This document shows, piece by piece, positions 32,701 through 43,045 of a stretch of DNA of 64,000 nucleotides (positions are counted from its first letter, which is position 1; each line of letters begins with the position of its first letter). The position numbers and the translations under genes are program-made. Location: assembly GCF_000003815.2 (NCBI RefSeq), contig NC_049985.1, positions 22,989,862-23,053,861 of the forward strand. The letters are read 5' to 3'. The notes under the pieces are model-generated. The model had not been told where the DNA came from. It saw nothing but the letters and a program-made list of their open reading frames with translations, and searched no databases. The stretch is from Branchiostoma floridae (taxonomy: Eukaryota; Chordata; Leptocardii; Amphioxiformes; Branchiostomatidae).

Positions 32701-34684
32701 AATTTTGTGGCTCTAGCGTAAGCCGTTCTGACGTTATGCTACATAAAAGTTGGCGCAGGCCTCAAAAGCTCCGACCCCCGGTCTGAATAGGGTTAAGATA
32801 CTCTTAGATATCTGATTTTGTGTAGTGCTGGTCCGGTCCATTTCCAATACCCACCACACACACATATGCCTGGTTCGCACTGTTAATTGTAATCATTAAA
32901 GCAGTGCCTGTAATGGATGGAGCCAAGGCACGTGATAAGTAGGGCCCGTTATTACAGGCCTTGGGCAGGTCACACCAGGACACCCTCTGGGTAGAGGTCA
33001 CCGAGTGAATGCATCATGTGCTGGGCAGGTTTACTGAAAGTGCGAAAGGAAACGAGATAGAACGAAATGTACAGAAAATGCAAAACAGAGCTTTAATACA
33101 TAGCAAACTGATATGGGATCAATAGAAAAATAAGGGAATGGTACAGTGGTAAGTTAGATACAGGGATGGGTGATAAATAAATATTTTATATTTTTCTAGA
33201 ATTTACCCCAGAATGGATTAAAAGTAATTTTTACAGCATGTTGTTCTTGCGTAGCTAAATTATTCTGTCAAGATTCGCGATTGTCACGGATGGTTTAAAA
33301 AAAATAAAAATGATAAGTAATAATATGCAAATGAATTGCTGCGAATAGGAAGAAATATATGTAACACTTCGTCCCATTTTGTACTTTCTGTGCACCCAAT
33401 AGACCACCTCTAACCCATACTTAAACATTAAATGCCGTTGCCGTTTATTCTGCACAGCTGCGTTTTTACCCATATTCATTGCATTCTCATCGCCTTCCTC
33501 AAAAATACATTTTCTCTACCGGTCTTGAGTGTCGCTTCCAACCCCAACCCTTCATTTTTATACCGTAGGGTTATTCTTTTGTCTCCAGCTAACTTTTAAA
33601 ACTGCACTTTGTCATTTCATTTAATGTAAAAAAAATGCAACCAAAACTGTTCTGTCACATGCACCCAATCTTCAAGGAAAGTTACGGATGGCGCACACTG
33701 TTTGTGTAATGTTGATTAATTTAATATATACCTTATTTGCTCCCCACGGACGTTCCTTATGATGTGAGTATACCAGCAAGGATAAATAACTTGACTCAGA
33801 TAAATGTATAAGTCATTTATCATTTACTAAATCTATTCAAAAAGAAATTATATACATTCCTGAAGCAGAATGCTGTTACCAATATGCTGTTCTAGAGTAT
33901 GAGCATGCATAGCTTGATAGTCTCTATTGTTAATCATGAATTAGACATATATAGGTTCTTCAAAATGGTTATATATTAGCAATAGTCAAACTGCCTTTTA
34001 TGTACGGATTGCCATACAATGTGCCTGCTACAATTGTCGCACGATTCAGTTCTTCTGTATAGATATATGTACTGTTCTGCTAAAGATTATTTTCACCTTT
34101 TGAAAGTCATTACTTTACATTCACAAGGTTTCGGAATTCTCTTCATTTTAATGATTTGTAAGAATACTGCATTAACCATGATAACAATTTTACACCACAG
34201 CTATATCACGAGATTAGTATATCTTTGTCTTGGGATTTTGCTGTTGTATGTCGCAGAACTACTAACATCCTTAGAGGTTATGTGATATATCTGTTGTCAT
34301 TATTAAATGTATGAACCCGAGCTTATGCTTCTAACATTCACATTCTACAGAGAAACTCTGGCTGTGACTTGTGTAGAATACATAAAACGTACGACTACAA
34401 GATAACAACACATGTACATGTATCTCTTTTCACCCATACAGTCACAGGACCACGACGAGAAAGATGGACGGACTTTTAACTTTGCTGCGTACGGCATGGG
34501 GCCCCAGCTCAACAAGGACGGGGTCAAGAAGCCAGGCGACGCACAAAATGCTGCCCAGGAGAAAATGAGAACCAAATACATAGACAGAGCTAAGAAGATT
34601 GACACCGTCTCCCGGGCAGCATTCCCGATGGCATTTCTGGCTTTCAACGTGCTCTACTGGACAACGTATCTCGTGCACTTATGA
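5644..34684 (+). CDS. GLRA-like: Glycine receptor alpha-like Cys-loop chloride channel subunit (3' part, four exons)
   Basis: Spliced CDS 5644-5726, 6256-6390, 24123-24487, 34442-34684; the phases join perfectly and give about 274 residues plus stop. The family forms pentameric glycine-gated chloride channels in the plasma membrane of neurons. Seen: Cys loop with 13 residues between its cysteines; the second disulfide of glycine receptors (RC-D-K-T-Y-N-T-G then I-F-T-C) spanning two exons; M1; M2 with the anion-channel PARV and the [18 protein letters not shown] signature; M3; a ~77-residue cytoplasmic loop with a basic cluster ([11 protein letters not shown]); M4 ([13 protein letters not shown]) followed by only a few residues. 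These signatures separate it from GABA-A and glutamate-gated chloride channels. The first nucleotide of the first exon completes a codon from an exon outside the window, so signal peptide and loops D, A and E are missing here. Whether it matches one vertebrate alpha subtype cannot be told; amphioxus copies may be independent duplicates. Confidence 0.95.
5727..6255 (+). other. GlyR intron
   Basis: A 529-bp intron, GTAAGT to tttccag. An open frame runs from the exon far into it, but without similarity to anything. No repeat recognised. Confidence 0.85.
6256..6390 (+). CDS. GLRA-like: GlyR exon: loop F to loop C
   Basis: A 135-nt exon, acceptor tttccag and donor GTGAGT. It encodes [20 protein letters not shown] through the loop C segment [10 protein letters not shown]. 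The Lys, Tyr and Thr that line the glycine site of vertebrate receptors (K200, Y202, T204 in alpha-1 numbering) are present. The position of alpha-1 H201 is Thr. The first Cys of the second disulfide is here and its partner is in the next exon. Confidence 0.95.
7642..7732. repeat. CT-rich low-complexity tract
   Basis: A run of ctctctctct and cctcctctcc variants on the plus strand. The open frame across it (Leu/Ser/Phe-rich) is a composition artefact. Confidence 0.8.
8581..8939 (+). mobile_element. tRNA-derived SINE, near full length
   Basis: The tRNA-like head has an A box (TGGCGCAGAGG) and a B box (GGTTCGAATCC). A body follows with the shared words aaaggcactttacacg, cggataggacgttaaatgg and gcacgttaaagaacctcc. 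The tail is aaagaaagaagaagaag. It is not a functional tRNA because the head runs into the body without a terminator. Inverted body fragments flank it at about 8478-8520 and 8965-9020. Confidence 0.8.
9373..9597. repeat. Tandem duplication, 113-bp unit
   Basis: Two adjacent copies begin gaagcccgta at 9373 and 9486 and both contain cattccaattttcttaactg. Non-coding. Confidence 0.85.
10200..10700. repeat. Dispersed repeat pair
   Basis: The words ctgcttattgttactcaaac and atgctgaccag occur at about 10208 and 10614. A third related copy lies near 6670 (actgaccagcccgtgtcctg). Class unknown. Confidence 0.6.
10510..10555 (+). ncRNA. Second hammerhead-like motif
   Basis: CTGATGA followed by a stem that can pair GACCTTTG with CAAAAGTC, or internally GACTTTT with AAAAGTC, then GAAAC. 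As at 4432 there is one extra base after CTGATGA. Probably the 3' end of a repeat family; catalytic ability is doubtful. Confidence 0.3.
11165..11525. mobile_element. Partial copy of the CCCCTTCACACG MITE family
   Basis: It shares gcatttgaagtgg, tcattccggct and gattcctgct-type words with the fuller element at 26167-26626 and contains ctcgtgtgaag near its end. Ends are eroded. Confidence 0.6.
13095..13170 (+). mobile_element. Short SINE body fragment
   Basis: Contains gggacgtaaatgggggtacc and gagcacgttaaag, matching the SINE body at 8581-8939. Confidence 0.55.
13279..13762. repeat. Three tandem units of about 140-175 bp
   Basis: Starts at 13279, 13422 and 13595 with acttttgaga, each followed by cccgtgtct and later ctagatta and aaatcaagac. 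The first unit lacks about 30 bp that contain ttctcgcgacata in the second. Confidence 0.85.
14498..15496. repeat. Satellite-like array, five units of about 202 bp
   Basis: Unit boundaries (after ccaaataacgg) fall at 14700, 14890, 15092, 15294 and 15496, so the periods are 190, 202, 202 and 202. Each unit has cacaatac.tctcag, atcaagcgactagagcctga and a self-complementary part around GTACCGGAAC and GTACGGGTACAGTACC. The short second unit lost about 12 bp. Diverged GTACCGG-rich sequence continues to about 16130. Confidence 0.92.
15522..15658. mobile_element. Fold-back MITE with 9-bp TSD, copy 1
   Basis: Arms of about 60 bp start TAATCTCCAAGCAGATTC and enclose a loop of about 17 bp. It is flanked on both sides by the identical 9-mer TACTTTACC. 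A 9-bp duplication fits Mutator-like elements. It shares its termini with 17873-18104. Confidence 0.85.
16317..16750 (-). mobile_element. SINE in reverse orientation, split by a MITE
   Basis: Reverse SINE words are seen (ccatttaacgtcctatccga, agtgcctttctcaagggcac), and the head end lies near 16700-16750. The element is interrupted at 16451-16628 by a MITE; joining its two sides restores the SINE sequence gaagt...aaggaaag. Confidence 0.75.
16451..16628. mobile_element. MITE of the CCCCCTTTCCACTAGACGG family, copy 1
   Basis: Terminal inverted repeats CCCCCTTTCCACTAGACGG and its complement. TAT lies at both edges. Nested inside a SINE. Relatives are at 41483, 48955 and 58625. Confidence 0.8.
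17873..18104. mobile_element. Fold-back MITE with 9-bp TSD, copy 2
   Basis: Ends TAATCTCC(t)TGCAGATCC and the inverse GAATCTGCTTGGAGATTA, with inner inverted words ACGGTAGC/GCTACCGT. The flanks CTGGTTATG and CTGATTATA match at 7 of 9 positions, in keeping with the perfect 9-mer around copy 1. Confidence 0.75.
19816..20005 (+). mobile_element. tRNA-derived SINE copy with tRNA-like head
   Basis: The head has an A box in TTGGCGTAACTGG and a B box near gagttcgacacc. The loop ctcacaa would give a CAC (Val) anticodon. The body aggaaaggcacttaacac follows, so it is a SINE and not a tRNA gene. Confidence 0.7.
20825..21010 (+). mobile_element. SINE 3' portion
   Basis: Contains gagcatgtttaaaaga, cggtgtgagtgg and the late-body segment seen near 8850-8900. 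Diverged and headless. Confidence 0.5.
21661..22246 (-). mobile_element. Internally deleted mariner
   Basis: The termini are 35-bp inverted repeats starting ACGAGGGGCG and differing at few positions. Between them lies a transposase reading frame on the minus strand with its middle, including the catalytic domain, missing. Confidence 0.88.
21734..22061 (-). pseudogene. Mariner transposase remnant
   Basis: From ATG at 22061 it reads [20 protein letters not shown], the N-terminal helix-turn-helix region, then [20 protein letters not shown] and [18 protein letters not shown] 14-A run (T run at about 21967-21980) disturbs the frame. It then jumps to the C-terminal end ([13 protein letters not shown]..., SYEEKD, stop). 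The DDD catalytic core is deleted, so it cannot be active. Confidence 0.85.
22583..22671. repeat. Perfect 37-bp inverted repeat (hairpin), 15-bp loop
   Basis: The arms 22583-22619 and 22635-22671 are exact complements, starting TACATAAGTGTCACC and ending GGGCCGG at the loop. It lies in the long GlyR intron about 1.45 kb before the M1-M3 exon. No target duplication is visible. An RNA from either strand would fold into an 89-nt hairpin. Confidence 0.95.
24123..24487 (+). CDS. GLRA-like: GlyR exon: M1, M2, M3
   Basis: A 365-nt exon, acceptor tttctggcag, and a weak donor GTGGGA after AAGAAG. It encodes IFTC, M1 ([19 protein letters not shown]), M2 beginning [10 protein letters not shown], the M2-M3 linker with the Arg equivalent to hyperekplexia site R271, M3, and a basic stretch. 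M2 has Ala at the alpha-1 G254 position, as in vertebrate alpha-2. The Ser equivalent to S267 is kept. An unspliced reading would run on about 40 residues to a stop at 24608. The exon ends on a codon boundary, matching the phase-0 start of the last exon. Confidence 0.96.
26167..26626. mobile_element. MITE with CCCCTTCACACG ends
   Basis: Inverted ends CCCCTTCACACGGGA and TCTCGTGTGAAGGGG, with a further inverted word gaatgaaaatt/aattttcattc. Related sequence continues right to about 26745 and a partial copy lies at 11165. Confidence 0.7.
27250..27525. repeat. Tandem duplication, 150-bp unit
   Basis: Copies start at 27250 and 27400 (ccctac.ttaatcacacg) and share gatgcgcataattcaa and ggacttatatacc. 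An open frame spans both copies but shows no protein-like features. Confidence 0.85.
27880..28060 (-). mobile_element. piggyBac-like MITE, degenerate reversed fragment
   Basis: Internal words match copy 1 in reverse (taaaagtgcctgcgc, tgttgccatggtaac). The termini are lost. Confidence 0.55.
29121..29582. mobile_element. PIF/Harbinger-like MITE A, copy 1
   Basis: Ends GGCCACAGCAAGTAAATTTC and the inverse, with inner gatgacatc/gatgtcatc. TAA on both sides (29118-29120, 29583-29585), the 3-bp TWA target type of PIF/Harbinger. Confidence 0.82.
32451..32792. mobile_element. piggyBac-like MITE, copy 2
   Basis: Ends CCCTATTCAGATCGGG and the inverse of CCCTATTCAGACCGGG. Right flank TTAA, left flank a mutated TTTA. 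Inner words such as atggcaacacaaaaaat match copy 1. Confidence 0.82.
34442..34684 (+). CDS. GLRA-like: GlyR last exon: M3-M4 loop and M4
   Basis: A terminal exon with acceptor cacccatacag, phase 0, ending TTA TGA. The start is a hydrophilic loop ([20 protein letters not shown] and on), followed by [11 protein letters not shown] and M4 ([18 protein letters not shown]). The conserved RAKKID..SR..FPMAF junction is typical of glycine receptors. Only H-L follows M4, shorter than the charged tail I recall in vertebrate alpha subunits. Composition is GC-richer than the surrounding introns. Confidence 0.95.
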   Translation, partial: SQDHDEKDGRTFNFAAYGMGPQLNKDGVKKPGDAQNAAQEKMRTKYIDRAKKIDTVSRAAFPMAFLAFNVLYWTTYLVHL

Positions 34685-37600
34685 TCAACGAAAACGGACT
34701 CTTGTTACGCCTCTGTACACCGAGATAGGATATATACAGCAAGGGGGGAAAATTAACGACTCTAGTTTAATGAAGCGGACTGGCTTGTGCCAGATGCTAC
34801 CCAGGAGCTCGCCGATGCACCAACTCACCCGGCAACGTACTGTAACTATGTTCTGTACATAATTGACATGCGGACACACCATATACAAGAAGAAGAGATC
34901 AACACTGAACGAACTTTGAACGTTTGTCTTCTTACGTACTCTTCAGTTGTTACAGTTACAGGACAAGGTGCATCCATCGCATTGCCGACTCCATCATCCA
35001 ACAGATACACACAAGCACACGCGCGGAGAGAATACTAAACGAGTATTGACTACGCCATTAATGATCTGAAGATGGCCTAGACGGGAAGAGACATAAATTC
35101 GTCCCCCAAAGCCTTCGGTGATGATAAAAGGTAGTCACGCGGAAAGAGTACCACCTCCGGTCTGGACAACAAGCCACCACACATATTGAATTCCAGCACT
35201 CTTTTAAAAGCTGCGACACGAGCTGTACCAAACTCTGTACAAGAAACCTTGAAGAAACAGAGATTTGAAGCAAAATTCTAGAGGAACCACTCCCCTTTGA
35301 GTCCCATCGCAGCTGCAAAACGTTCAAAAGCAAAGTGACTTCGATTTCCAAAGCCTGCAAACACAGCAAGACTTCATCTTTAAACTTCGTAAATATAAGA
35401 GTGCTGATGCCATCGGAAGAAGACCCTATGGCTATGCCACTGCAGAATTACTACAGAGAACTACAATCCTTTGGTTGAAAACAAGGTTGGCACTTTATAA
35501 AACAGAAAATACAGGACCTTATCTCCATTCCACAGGACCTCTCTATCATCAGGTATAAAGGGATCTCCTGGTAAGCTTCAACAAGCGGCAGTCGGGTTGC
35601 CTACCGGGCAGAGGTGACATTGAAATCCAACTCGCTCTCTTATCAAAGGACAACTTTGAAGACGTAACGGCTATTTTCAAATCTGCAACGTGTCTGTTTA
35701 AGCGAAGTATGGAAATCAGCAATTTGAATTTATTTTTTTGGAACGAACCACATCTACATCAGTCGTTTATTCTTTCTACGAACAAAGTCACAACTGTCTG
35801 CAGAACCTTGCTTTGAAAGGTATTCTGAGTTCATTGGAAGAACTTATTGGAAATGATACAGGATTCTATCTCACAGCTTCAGAGCATCAGGAGACTTGAC
35901 ACGTCAAAAACTAGGGGGCGTTACGTTACTTAAATAGGACCTCGACTGGACAAACTCAAAGTTGTCTACAAAGAGTAGATCTGCATGGGGACTCTGATCA
36001 ATCGGTGGTAAGTAAAAAGTGTGGGTAAAAGAGAGCTACGAATGTAAATCGTTAAGCACTGTCGAGTCATAAGTACACGAGATTAAATACTTAAATTAAA
36101 AGTCTTTAATGTAGGATTGGATTCTACGGTACGTTGTACAGTGGACGGTATCTTTGTAAACGCATGGTGTGACAAAAAGAGAATCTACGGCACAACGTTC
36201 ACAGTATATAGGTCTTAACTATACTTTCCACAATAACGTACTAAGCAAATGAGAATTTGCAATGAAGATAAAAATTTGTAAACTTTTAACTGAAGTAATG
36301 TAAGTGTCGATGTAAAGAATTAGCCATAAGCATAACTTCAGGAAAAAATAGTGAAAAAAGACACTTTATCCATGCATTCTATGACTATACTTTAAGCTGT
36401 GACAATTGTGATGTCAACTGTAAAGTCACAATAATGCGTTCAGGATTCTATATAGGATGCTTACAGTTGGTCATTAAATTGAGCAAGTAACAAGAGCATT
36501 TCTTGTGCATGGGACCCTTCTACAGCTAACAAATAGAACTTAAATCACTAAGCGGTGTGGGTGTAGTAAAAAAGTAATCACCAATACACCATAAACGGCT
36601 TTTACTAGCCTCTGTTATGTAGTATAAAATTGAAGCAATACACGCGGTGTTCGAACGGTAAATAAATGGTAAATTCGTATACATATTCTATTGAATTTCA
36701 TAATTTCGTAGATTTTTACAAACATAATTTTCGTCGGTGATACCCTGATGGAATTGCTACATAGTAGCCTATTACTAAGATACAACGTACTTTGCCTTTT
36801 GATGGTCGACGTTGATGTTAGTCGTTCAACATTGTAATATAGTTTCTGTATACCTCTCTGCTAGACCACAAATATAGATCATATCTTTACCCCTCGTTTG
36901 CAAAACACATGTTATTGGAAATCTATTTTTTGGTGTGAATGTACATGTATTAATAACAATGAGTGACAATAAACTAGCTCGGTTACCATTACCAGCGGTT
37001 CTTGGATATTACCATATAAAAATCACATTGTTGGTCTGTCTGTCTGTGTGTTTGTCTATGCGTCTGTTCGTGTTAATGGATATTTGTGGTAAGTATAATT
37101 TAAAGGCATACTGTACTCTTTTCTAAGACCACGTCTTCATGAACACAAAATCAAGTTTGTAAAAAATAAGCACGGATGAACATATGAATGAACCAATCAA
37201 GTAGCTGGGTAGCTTGCCCCCTTGATGCAGACCCATGGATGGATTGTAATACATGATGGAAATAATGTCTTACGTATCGGCTCTTATGGGATAATAGTCA
37301 AATAAATAAATTTAAGTTGCCGAGGGTGGACAATAACATGATGAACAACGATTCACACACACGCTACAGACATTGTTTTTATGGTCGCGACCCATGTTTT
37401 CTAAGAGCGCCCCAATTTTATGAAAGCACCTTTTTTAAAGTCTTAAGTATAGATTTCAATGGGATGATTGACGAAGACTCTGACCAAACGCAAGTAGAAA
37501 CAAAGTTACTACGGCTACAGCTTGTCAAACAAATATCCAGAAACAAATTGCAACTCTGGCTGTAATTCGTCTGGAGGGCAATATTGTACAATGTTGTAAA

Positions 37601-38547
37601 ATGCAACTGCTACCTTGTACAATTTTAATATCATGTGGCCGATACACTTACGTTTTGGGATTCAGAAAAATATTTCTAGCAGAACTGGAACTCTCTCCTT
37701 TGGAGTAAAGTATGCCTTAAATTCTAAAAGCATTTCAATGACAAGGGATTGTAATGATATTTGGTATGTGGCTAGGTGTTTGAAGGATAAAGGTTATTGT
37801 CATGTTATTGCCCTCTTCTCTGTGACCTTGGTACTGCCACAAAACTTCAGGTTTTGTTATCTTTTGTCTTGGATATGATATTATCTTGTTTTAAAGGCAT
37901 ACCACACAGCTGCTACAATGTTGTTTACACAGTTCGAACAGATGCAACAGGCATACAACTTATGGGGGTTTCTGCTACTTATTTGTTGCTACAACTTCCT
38001 TAGATTAGTATGAAGTAAAGACTTAACGCTACGTTGCTATGTTATCTGCCTATACTACAGAGCAATGTTAAAGTTCACAAGTTGCATTTTTGACAGAAAC
38101 AGAACCAGAAAGCAATTCATTAATTGGCCAGTGTAGTCTGCAGTACATAACTGCTCATAATGGCAGTAAAGCTGCAGTGTAACGATCAGATATATTTGAT
38201 TCCAGTAGTATCACATTTGTAAAAAAAGGCCAATTCTTCACCATGTCGACATATCATAAGAACACGACACGGCAAAACAAGAATTAAGCTTAAGACGTCG
38301 ATAGCTTTGCGCTAAATTTTAAAGATTCTTGGATTCATTTTTATAATCATGCAAAATTTCAGTTTGACTGCTTACAAGACACGAAGGAATGTGTAAAGAC
38401 GTTTTCTTTTTATTTCGTTGACTGCTTTGTCAAATCGCTCGACAAAGTGAAAAAAATAATAGATTTGCACATTTTGTGTTTTTGTCAGTCTCAGTGCTAT
38501 CTTAGTGAACTTTACGTCAAAGTGGAATTGGGATATAAGCTTAAGGT

Positions 38548-39167
38548 GGTATCTCAATGCACTTGGGGCACCGGTGCGGCACCGCGGGGTTTGAATATTA
38601 CTCAACGAATTTCAGATATTAAAAAAAACTGATTTTCGTTTTGTGGCTTCTAAGTCAAACTTTTACTTACTACACAATACCTACATTATTTTTGAAAATT
38701 GGCGAAAATAACACAACAGGGCCGCAGTGAACAGATTCAGATTCAGATTCAGCTTTATTCCTGGATGACTTGGCATGTATATACACATGAAATACGTCAT
38801 CAGTCACAGAATCAACTTTAAAACATTAATACATTTACAACATTTAAAATTAGACAGTAATCGGATTAAGAAAATAGACATGACAGAATCAACATTCTTT
38901 ACCGATCAACTAGCACTTTCGTACAGCAATCTTACAGAGCGGGGTGCAAATGACATCTCATGTCGCTTCGTTTTACTTCTAGATGCCCTGTATCGGGCTT
39001 CCCGACGAAGACTGTACGAACTGGCCTGAGGTGGAGTAAAGAACTCCCTCAGCGGAGAGCTACTGTCCCGCAGTATGTCTTGTAGAGTCTTCGGCGTCGC
39101 TGCGTCCCGTCGAACGAACCTCGAAGTGCCGCACCGCTGCCCCAAGTGCAGCGAGATACCACGAAGA
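38548..39167. mobile_element. MITE with GGGGCACCGGTGCGGC ends, copy 1, hosting a LINE
   Basis: Left end ggtggtatctcaatgcactt, then GGGGCACCGGTGCGGC. The right end (gtgccgcaccgctgcccc, then gcgagataccac) is its inverse. Compared with copy 2, the middle is interrupted after ccgcagtgaac by a LINE 3' end. Confidence 0.72.
38734..39112 (-). mobile_element. 5'-truncated LINE 3' end
   Basis: On the minus strand the last part of a reverse-transcriptase ORF reads YSLRREARYRASRSKTKRHE then MSFAPRSVRLLYESAS, stop at 38906. This resembles the conserved C-terminus of CR1-like LINEs. A short 3' UTR and the tail (GAATCT)n follow at 38734-38751. Confidence 0.65.
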
Positions 39168-39932
39168 TACAGCGTGCGAGTCGTCATGGTATGAACATAT
39201 GCACGGTGACCTATAAAGTCCATGTTACGGCACAATTATCGTTCGTTCTAATTTCAACTTGTACATTACAGTCGCACTACTATGCTGTGTTATTCTGTAT
39301 ATTGCAGGCTTAATGGCGTAACGTTATTAGGTCATGATACTTGTGGCAGATTTCTCCGCAAAGGCTTAACGTCAATGTTTCTGATGATAGTACTGTCAGT
39401 ATCCAGGTGTAAAGTTCAGTAGATGTCAGTTACATTGCCTAAAGCTACGGTAAAATTTGAAAAAAGGGCCCCTCCAGTTTGTCTACATACTAGCTGTTTT
39501 TCTGCACTTTCTGGCTTGACCCCTACGTGGCCAAGTGGGGCACCCTGTGGCCAGCGGGCTATTTTCTGACTCGGTCGGGGCCCTGAAGTTCTCACTCAGT
39601 TAAAATCAACCGGGGACCCAGCAGCAAATATGATCTATCGTAAACTTATCTTGAAAATACTGAGAGGTTACCCCGGCATCCGTTCGTCCACCGTGACAAA
39701 TGTATGGCTTTAGCGTCCGGCCGGGGTTACATTTATATTGCCTACGGGCACTGGTGCAAATGTGACCGTAGTATAAATAGGTATCAGATAAGGATAAGAG
39801 CAACATACATCTGCAATGTATACAGCTGTAAATCATTGAAACAATGATATCTTTGGTTTGATGTGACGTTATGTCCAACTATATCGTCATTATTGGGAAC
39901 TTATAACCCTATGCCGAATCATGATTCTAAAT

Positions 39933-40162
39933 GTGGTATCTCACTGCGCCTGGGGCACCGGTGCGGCGCTGTGGGTTTAGAGAGATTATTTAACGAAGTT
40001 TAGAGATAAAGGACGAATTTTCTTATATGTTTTGCATATTTTGTTGTCTTCCAAGTCATACTTTTACGTATTACGCAATATCTGAATCATAAAAACAGCA
40101 CCGCAGTGAGCGAACCTCGCAGTGCCGCAACGGTGCCAAAACTACAGCGAGACATTATCTCA
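39933..40162. mobile_element. MITE with GGGGCACCGGTGCGGC ends, copy 2
   Basis: Left ggtatctcactgcgcctg and right cagtgccgcaacggtgcc then gcgagacattatc, inverted. An uninterrupted 230-bp copy that defines the family. Confidence 0.72.
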
Positions 40163-40620
40163 AGTAGTTTAATTAACGCGCAATTTTTCTAGCTGATGAT
40201 ACCATATCAATATACAAAACTCAATTTTTCACAACTTATTAACCTATGTCATCATGCCAAATTGAATAGGTTTACTTAGGAGACTCTTTGACAGTCTTGT
40301 TACGGTAAGAAGCTTACAGTAATAGCACTATAGATATTGAATCGCGTTTTGCAACGGCCATTATTTACAATAGAGAATAGTGGTCGTCGGCCAAAGGGGA
40401 CTGAGATTAATAGTGGGTATATTCCAACAAACCGGTATAAGAAACAGTTGTAGAGATTCACAAGATGATTGTTAATCAAACAACTGGAACGGAGTTCGGT
40501 AACGACCAGATGTTTCTGGTGGCATCAACACACTTCATTTCGAATTCGTAAAGAGCTCAACTTTTAGATAGATCTAAAAGTATCAATATCTTCAACCCTG
40601 GCGAGCTTTTCACACTCGTT

Positions 40621-40790
40621 TTCAGATTCAGATTCAGCTTTATTGGTTCTTGGCATGGCAAATGACATTATAAATGCCACATGAAATGTGCCAAAGAATT
40701 ACATTTCATAGAATCTTAAAAGTTGTTACACTTCACAAACATACATAATCACATTTAGTTTAAAAACCTAGACACTGGATTAAATATAGC
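40621..40790 (-). mobile_element. LINE 3' tail
   Basis: Begins ttcagattcagattcagctt, the same reverse-complement (GAATCT)n tail as at 38734. Only 3' UTR-like sequence follows. The long open frame just right of it (to 41271) is not recognisable as protein. Confidence 0.5.
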
Positions 40791-41482
40791 AGTGGCGGAG
40801 AGACAAAGTGAACATAACTATGTCAGCAACAATAACGTACGTAGAATTTACAAGAAGAAAGTAACTGCATGTATATTCTGTACAGACGCAGTACTAATGA
40901 CCTATCGCCACAGAATCACCATCTTGATAGAGCAATTTTATTGCTCTAGGAACAAAGGAGAGTTCATGTCTCTTGGAGTTGACTCAGCCAGTAATACTAT
41001 ACTACAAGTAGTCTTCAAGTCTGTCCAAGTATTTCCAAGTCGACTCAAAGTCAACTCCGCTGGAGTCGAGTCAGAACTGTCTAGACAACAATTCCGGGTA
41101 CTGAAGAAACATTTTCCTGGAATCGACTTTAGTAACTTGGAAAGCAGCCGATCGTGGAGTGTGCGTGTTGGGGGGGGGAGGGGGGTGGGCGGTGGATTCC
41201 CGATGTGTTATGCGATGCTCAGGGTAAGTGGTCACATGCAAATCAGTCAAGGAACGCTACTATATCTTTGACTTCGGCTGAAACAACTCGAAAACGTGAG
41301 TGTGAACCCAGCCGTTGGTATCGTGGACGTAGACTTAAGCGTTCCAAGTCACTTCGCGACCCTATGTTTACACAGACACTCCAGTTAGACTCCAGCGGAT
41401 TCAAAAAACCGTGTGTAAACCCAGCCTATGGTATCCCAAGGTCAACGAACATAAGGAGTCGATACTTCCTACTTACTAATAG

Positions 41483-41720
41483 GCCCCCTTTCCACTAGAC
41501 GGCGATCGCAATGCGCTCTCACTGCGACCTAAATAGAATATGTCTAACCTTCGCTTTAGCACTGTGTATATCATACAAAACGTAAAAGTGCGACTTAGAA
41601 GACAACAAAACACAGAAAGTGTAAAAAGATTCGTTTCTTTTCTATAGAATTCTTTGAGCGATATGCCAAATTTTGGGTCGCAGAGAGAGCGCGGCGAGAG
41701 CGCCGTCGTAGTGAAAACTG
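41483..41720. mobile_element. MITE of the CCCCCTTTCCACTAGACGG family, copy 2
   Basis: The left end is intact, the right end degraded (gccgtcgtagtgaaaactg). The inner segment gtgtaaaaagattcgtttc is shared, inverted, with copy 3. Confidence 0.75.
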
Positions 41721-43045
41721 CGTATTACGTGACACTACTCCAACTACTACTCTTTTTGTCCAAATTAGACACCCATTTCTAAAGGACGACGTCCTTTTTT
41801 ATTACCTACTCATCTACACATCAAGCATTGGTCGATGCACTTTTGAAGTGCCTCCGACTCAATAAACAACTGATATCCCCGCCACGATTCATCTGGTGAG
41901 AGAAAGCTCGAAGTTTTTGATGTTGCTAAATTACACGGCTGTAATTGAGGCACAGAGGTCGAACGTTTATTACTCGCGTGAAGGTTGAACTACTCGTAGA
42001 AAAAGGTTGTCCTGGCTACTAAAACCCGGAGTCTTAGCGCAAAGGGAAAGCCTGACAAACATACACTCACGGTCAGCGCCCTCGCCCTTAATCATACTTA
42101 AAAGTAGCTTAAACTTGAAGTTGATAGCGTATTTTACAACCGTGTGTCATTTTATACGAGCATATTTCAAGTAATAACGCCGTACGTTTAATAAAGTGTA
42201 AGTGGGCTATAATCAAGTGTAGGGCAGTCTATCATATACACTGCTCTTGTATTTCTCTCGCTTGGTCTTTGGCCATCGTTTGGCACGCTACCAAAGCTAA
42301 GTGCGAGTTACATGCAGAAGGTATCCAATAGAAGGGCAATGACCCTAATTGACGCAGCCGCAGAAGGTCCAATTTTAGCCTATTTTCGTAGCAGGAAAAT
42401 GTAAGAAACATTTCTTATTGGTGAGATAGTCTAGGGTACATACGTTCAGAATAGGCAAAAAACAAAGTTTCGGTTCATTTTTTAGGCCTGTGCTGACCCC
42501 TAATATGAAGTGGTCAGTCCCTAAATTGAGGTCATTTGATGCCAATATGGCGGCATATTTGAGGGTTGCGGGACATTTCGCTGGATTGTTTTTTTTTAAT
42601 CAGACTTTTGGACACTTGAGATAGCGGGCTGCTGTGTGGGGTGAGTTCTTATGACCTGGAATGTTCACGGATGAGATTATGACACCCGGAACTTGCCTAT
42701 TTTACACTATCGCCAATACAGATTTCCGTTGGTGTTCACTGCTCAGAAGAGACTGTTTGTGATGGCTGTGAATAGTTCATAACATGTCAGACTGAAAAAT
42801 CATTTGAAGTTGCTAGCAATAGACTTCTGACTGGGGTCTTTAGACCATTCCTTTGGACAAGCACAAAGTAGCTAAATGCCCGCTAATTTATCAACCGAAA
42901 GCTTAACTGGCATAAGCTATAAATGGAGCTGTAGTAAATGTGTAAAACAGACAAAAGCAAAACCCTCATTTTTTTTTCACATCTGCACCAAGCCACAACA
43001 TAATTTCAGGATGACAAGATTTCGACCGTCTGTTGCGTTCCTAAG

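Larger units (their letters stand above)
24488..34441 (+). other. GlyR intron of 9.95 kb
   Basis: Separates the M3 exon from the M4 exon. Contains the MITEs at 26167, 27880, 29121 and 32451 and a tandem duplication at 27250. I see nothing definite in 24600-26160, 28060-29120, 29660-32450 or 32800-34400. Confidence 0.85.

Noticed and set aside
40792-41271. 159-codon plus-strand open frame
   Set aside because: Longest N-free frame outside the genes, but it begins in LINE-tail DNA, crosses a G-rich run and repeated caagtcga words, and has no domain or splice support.
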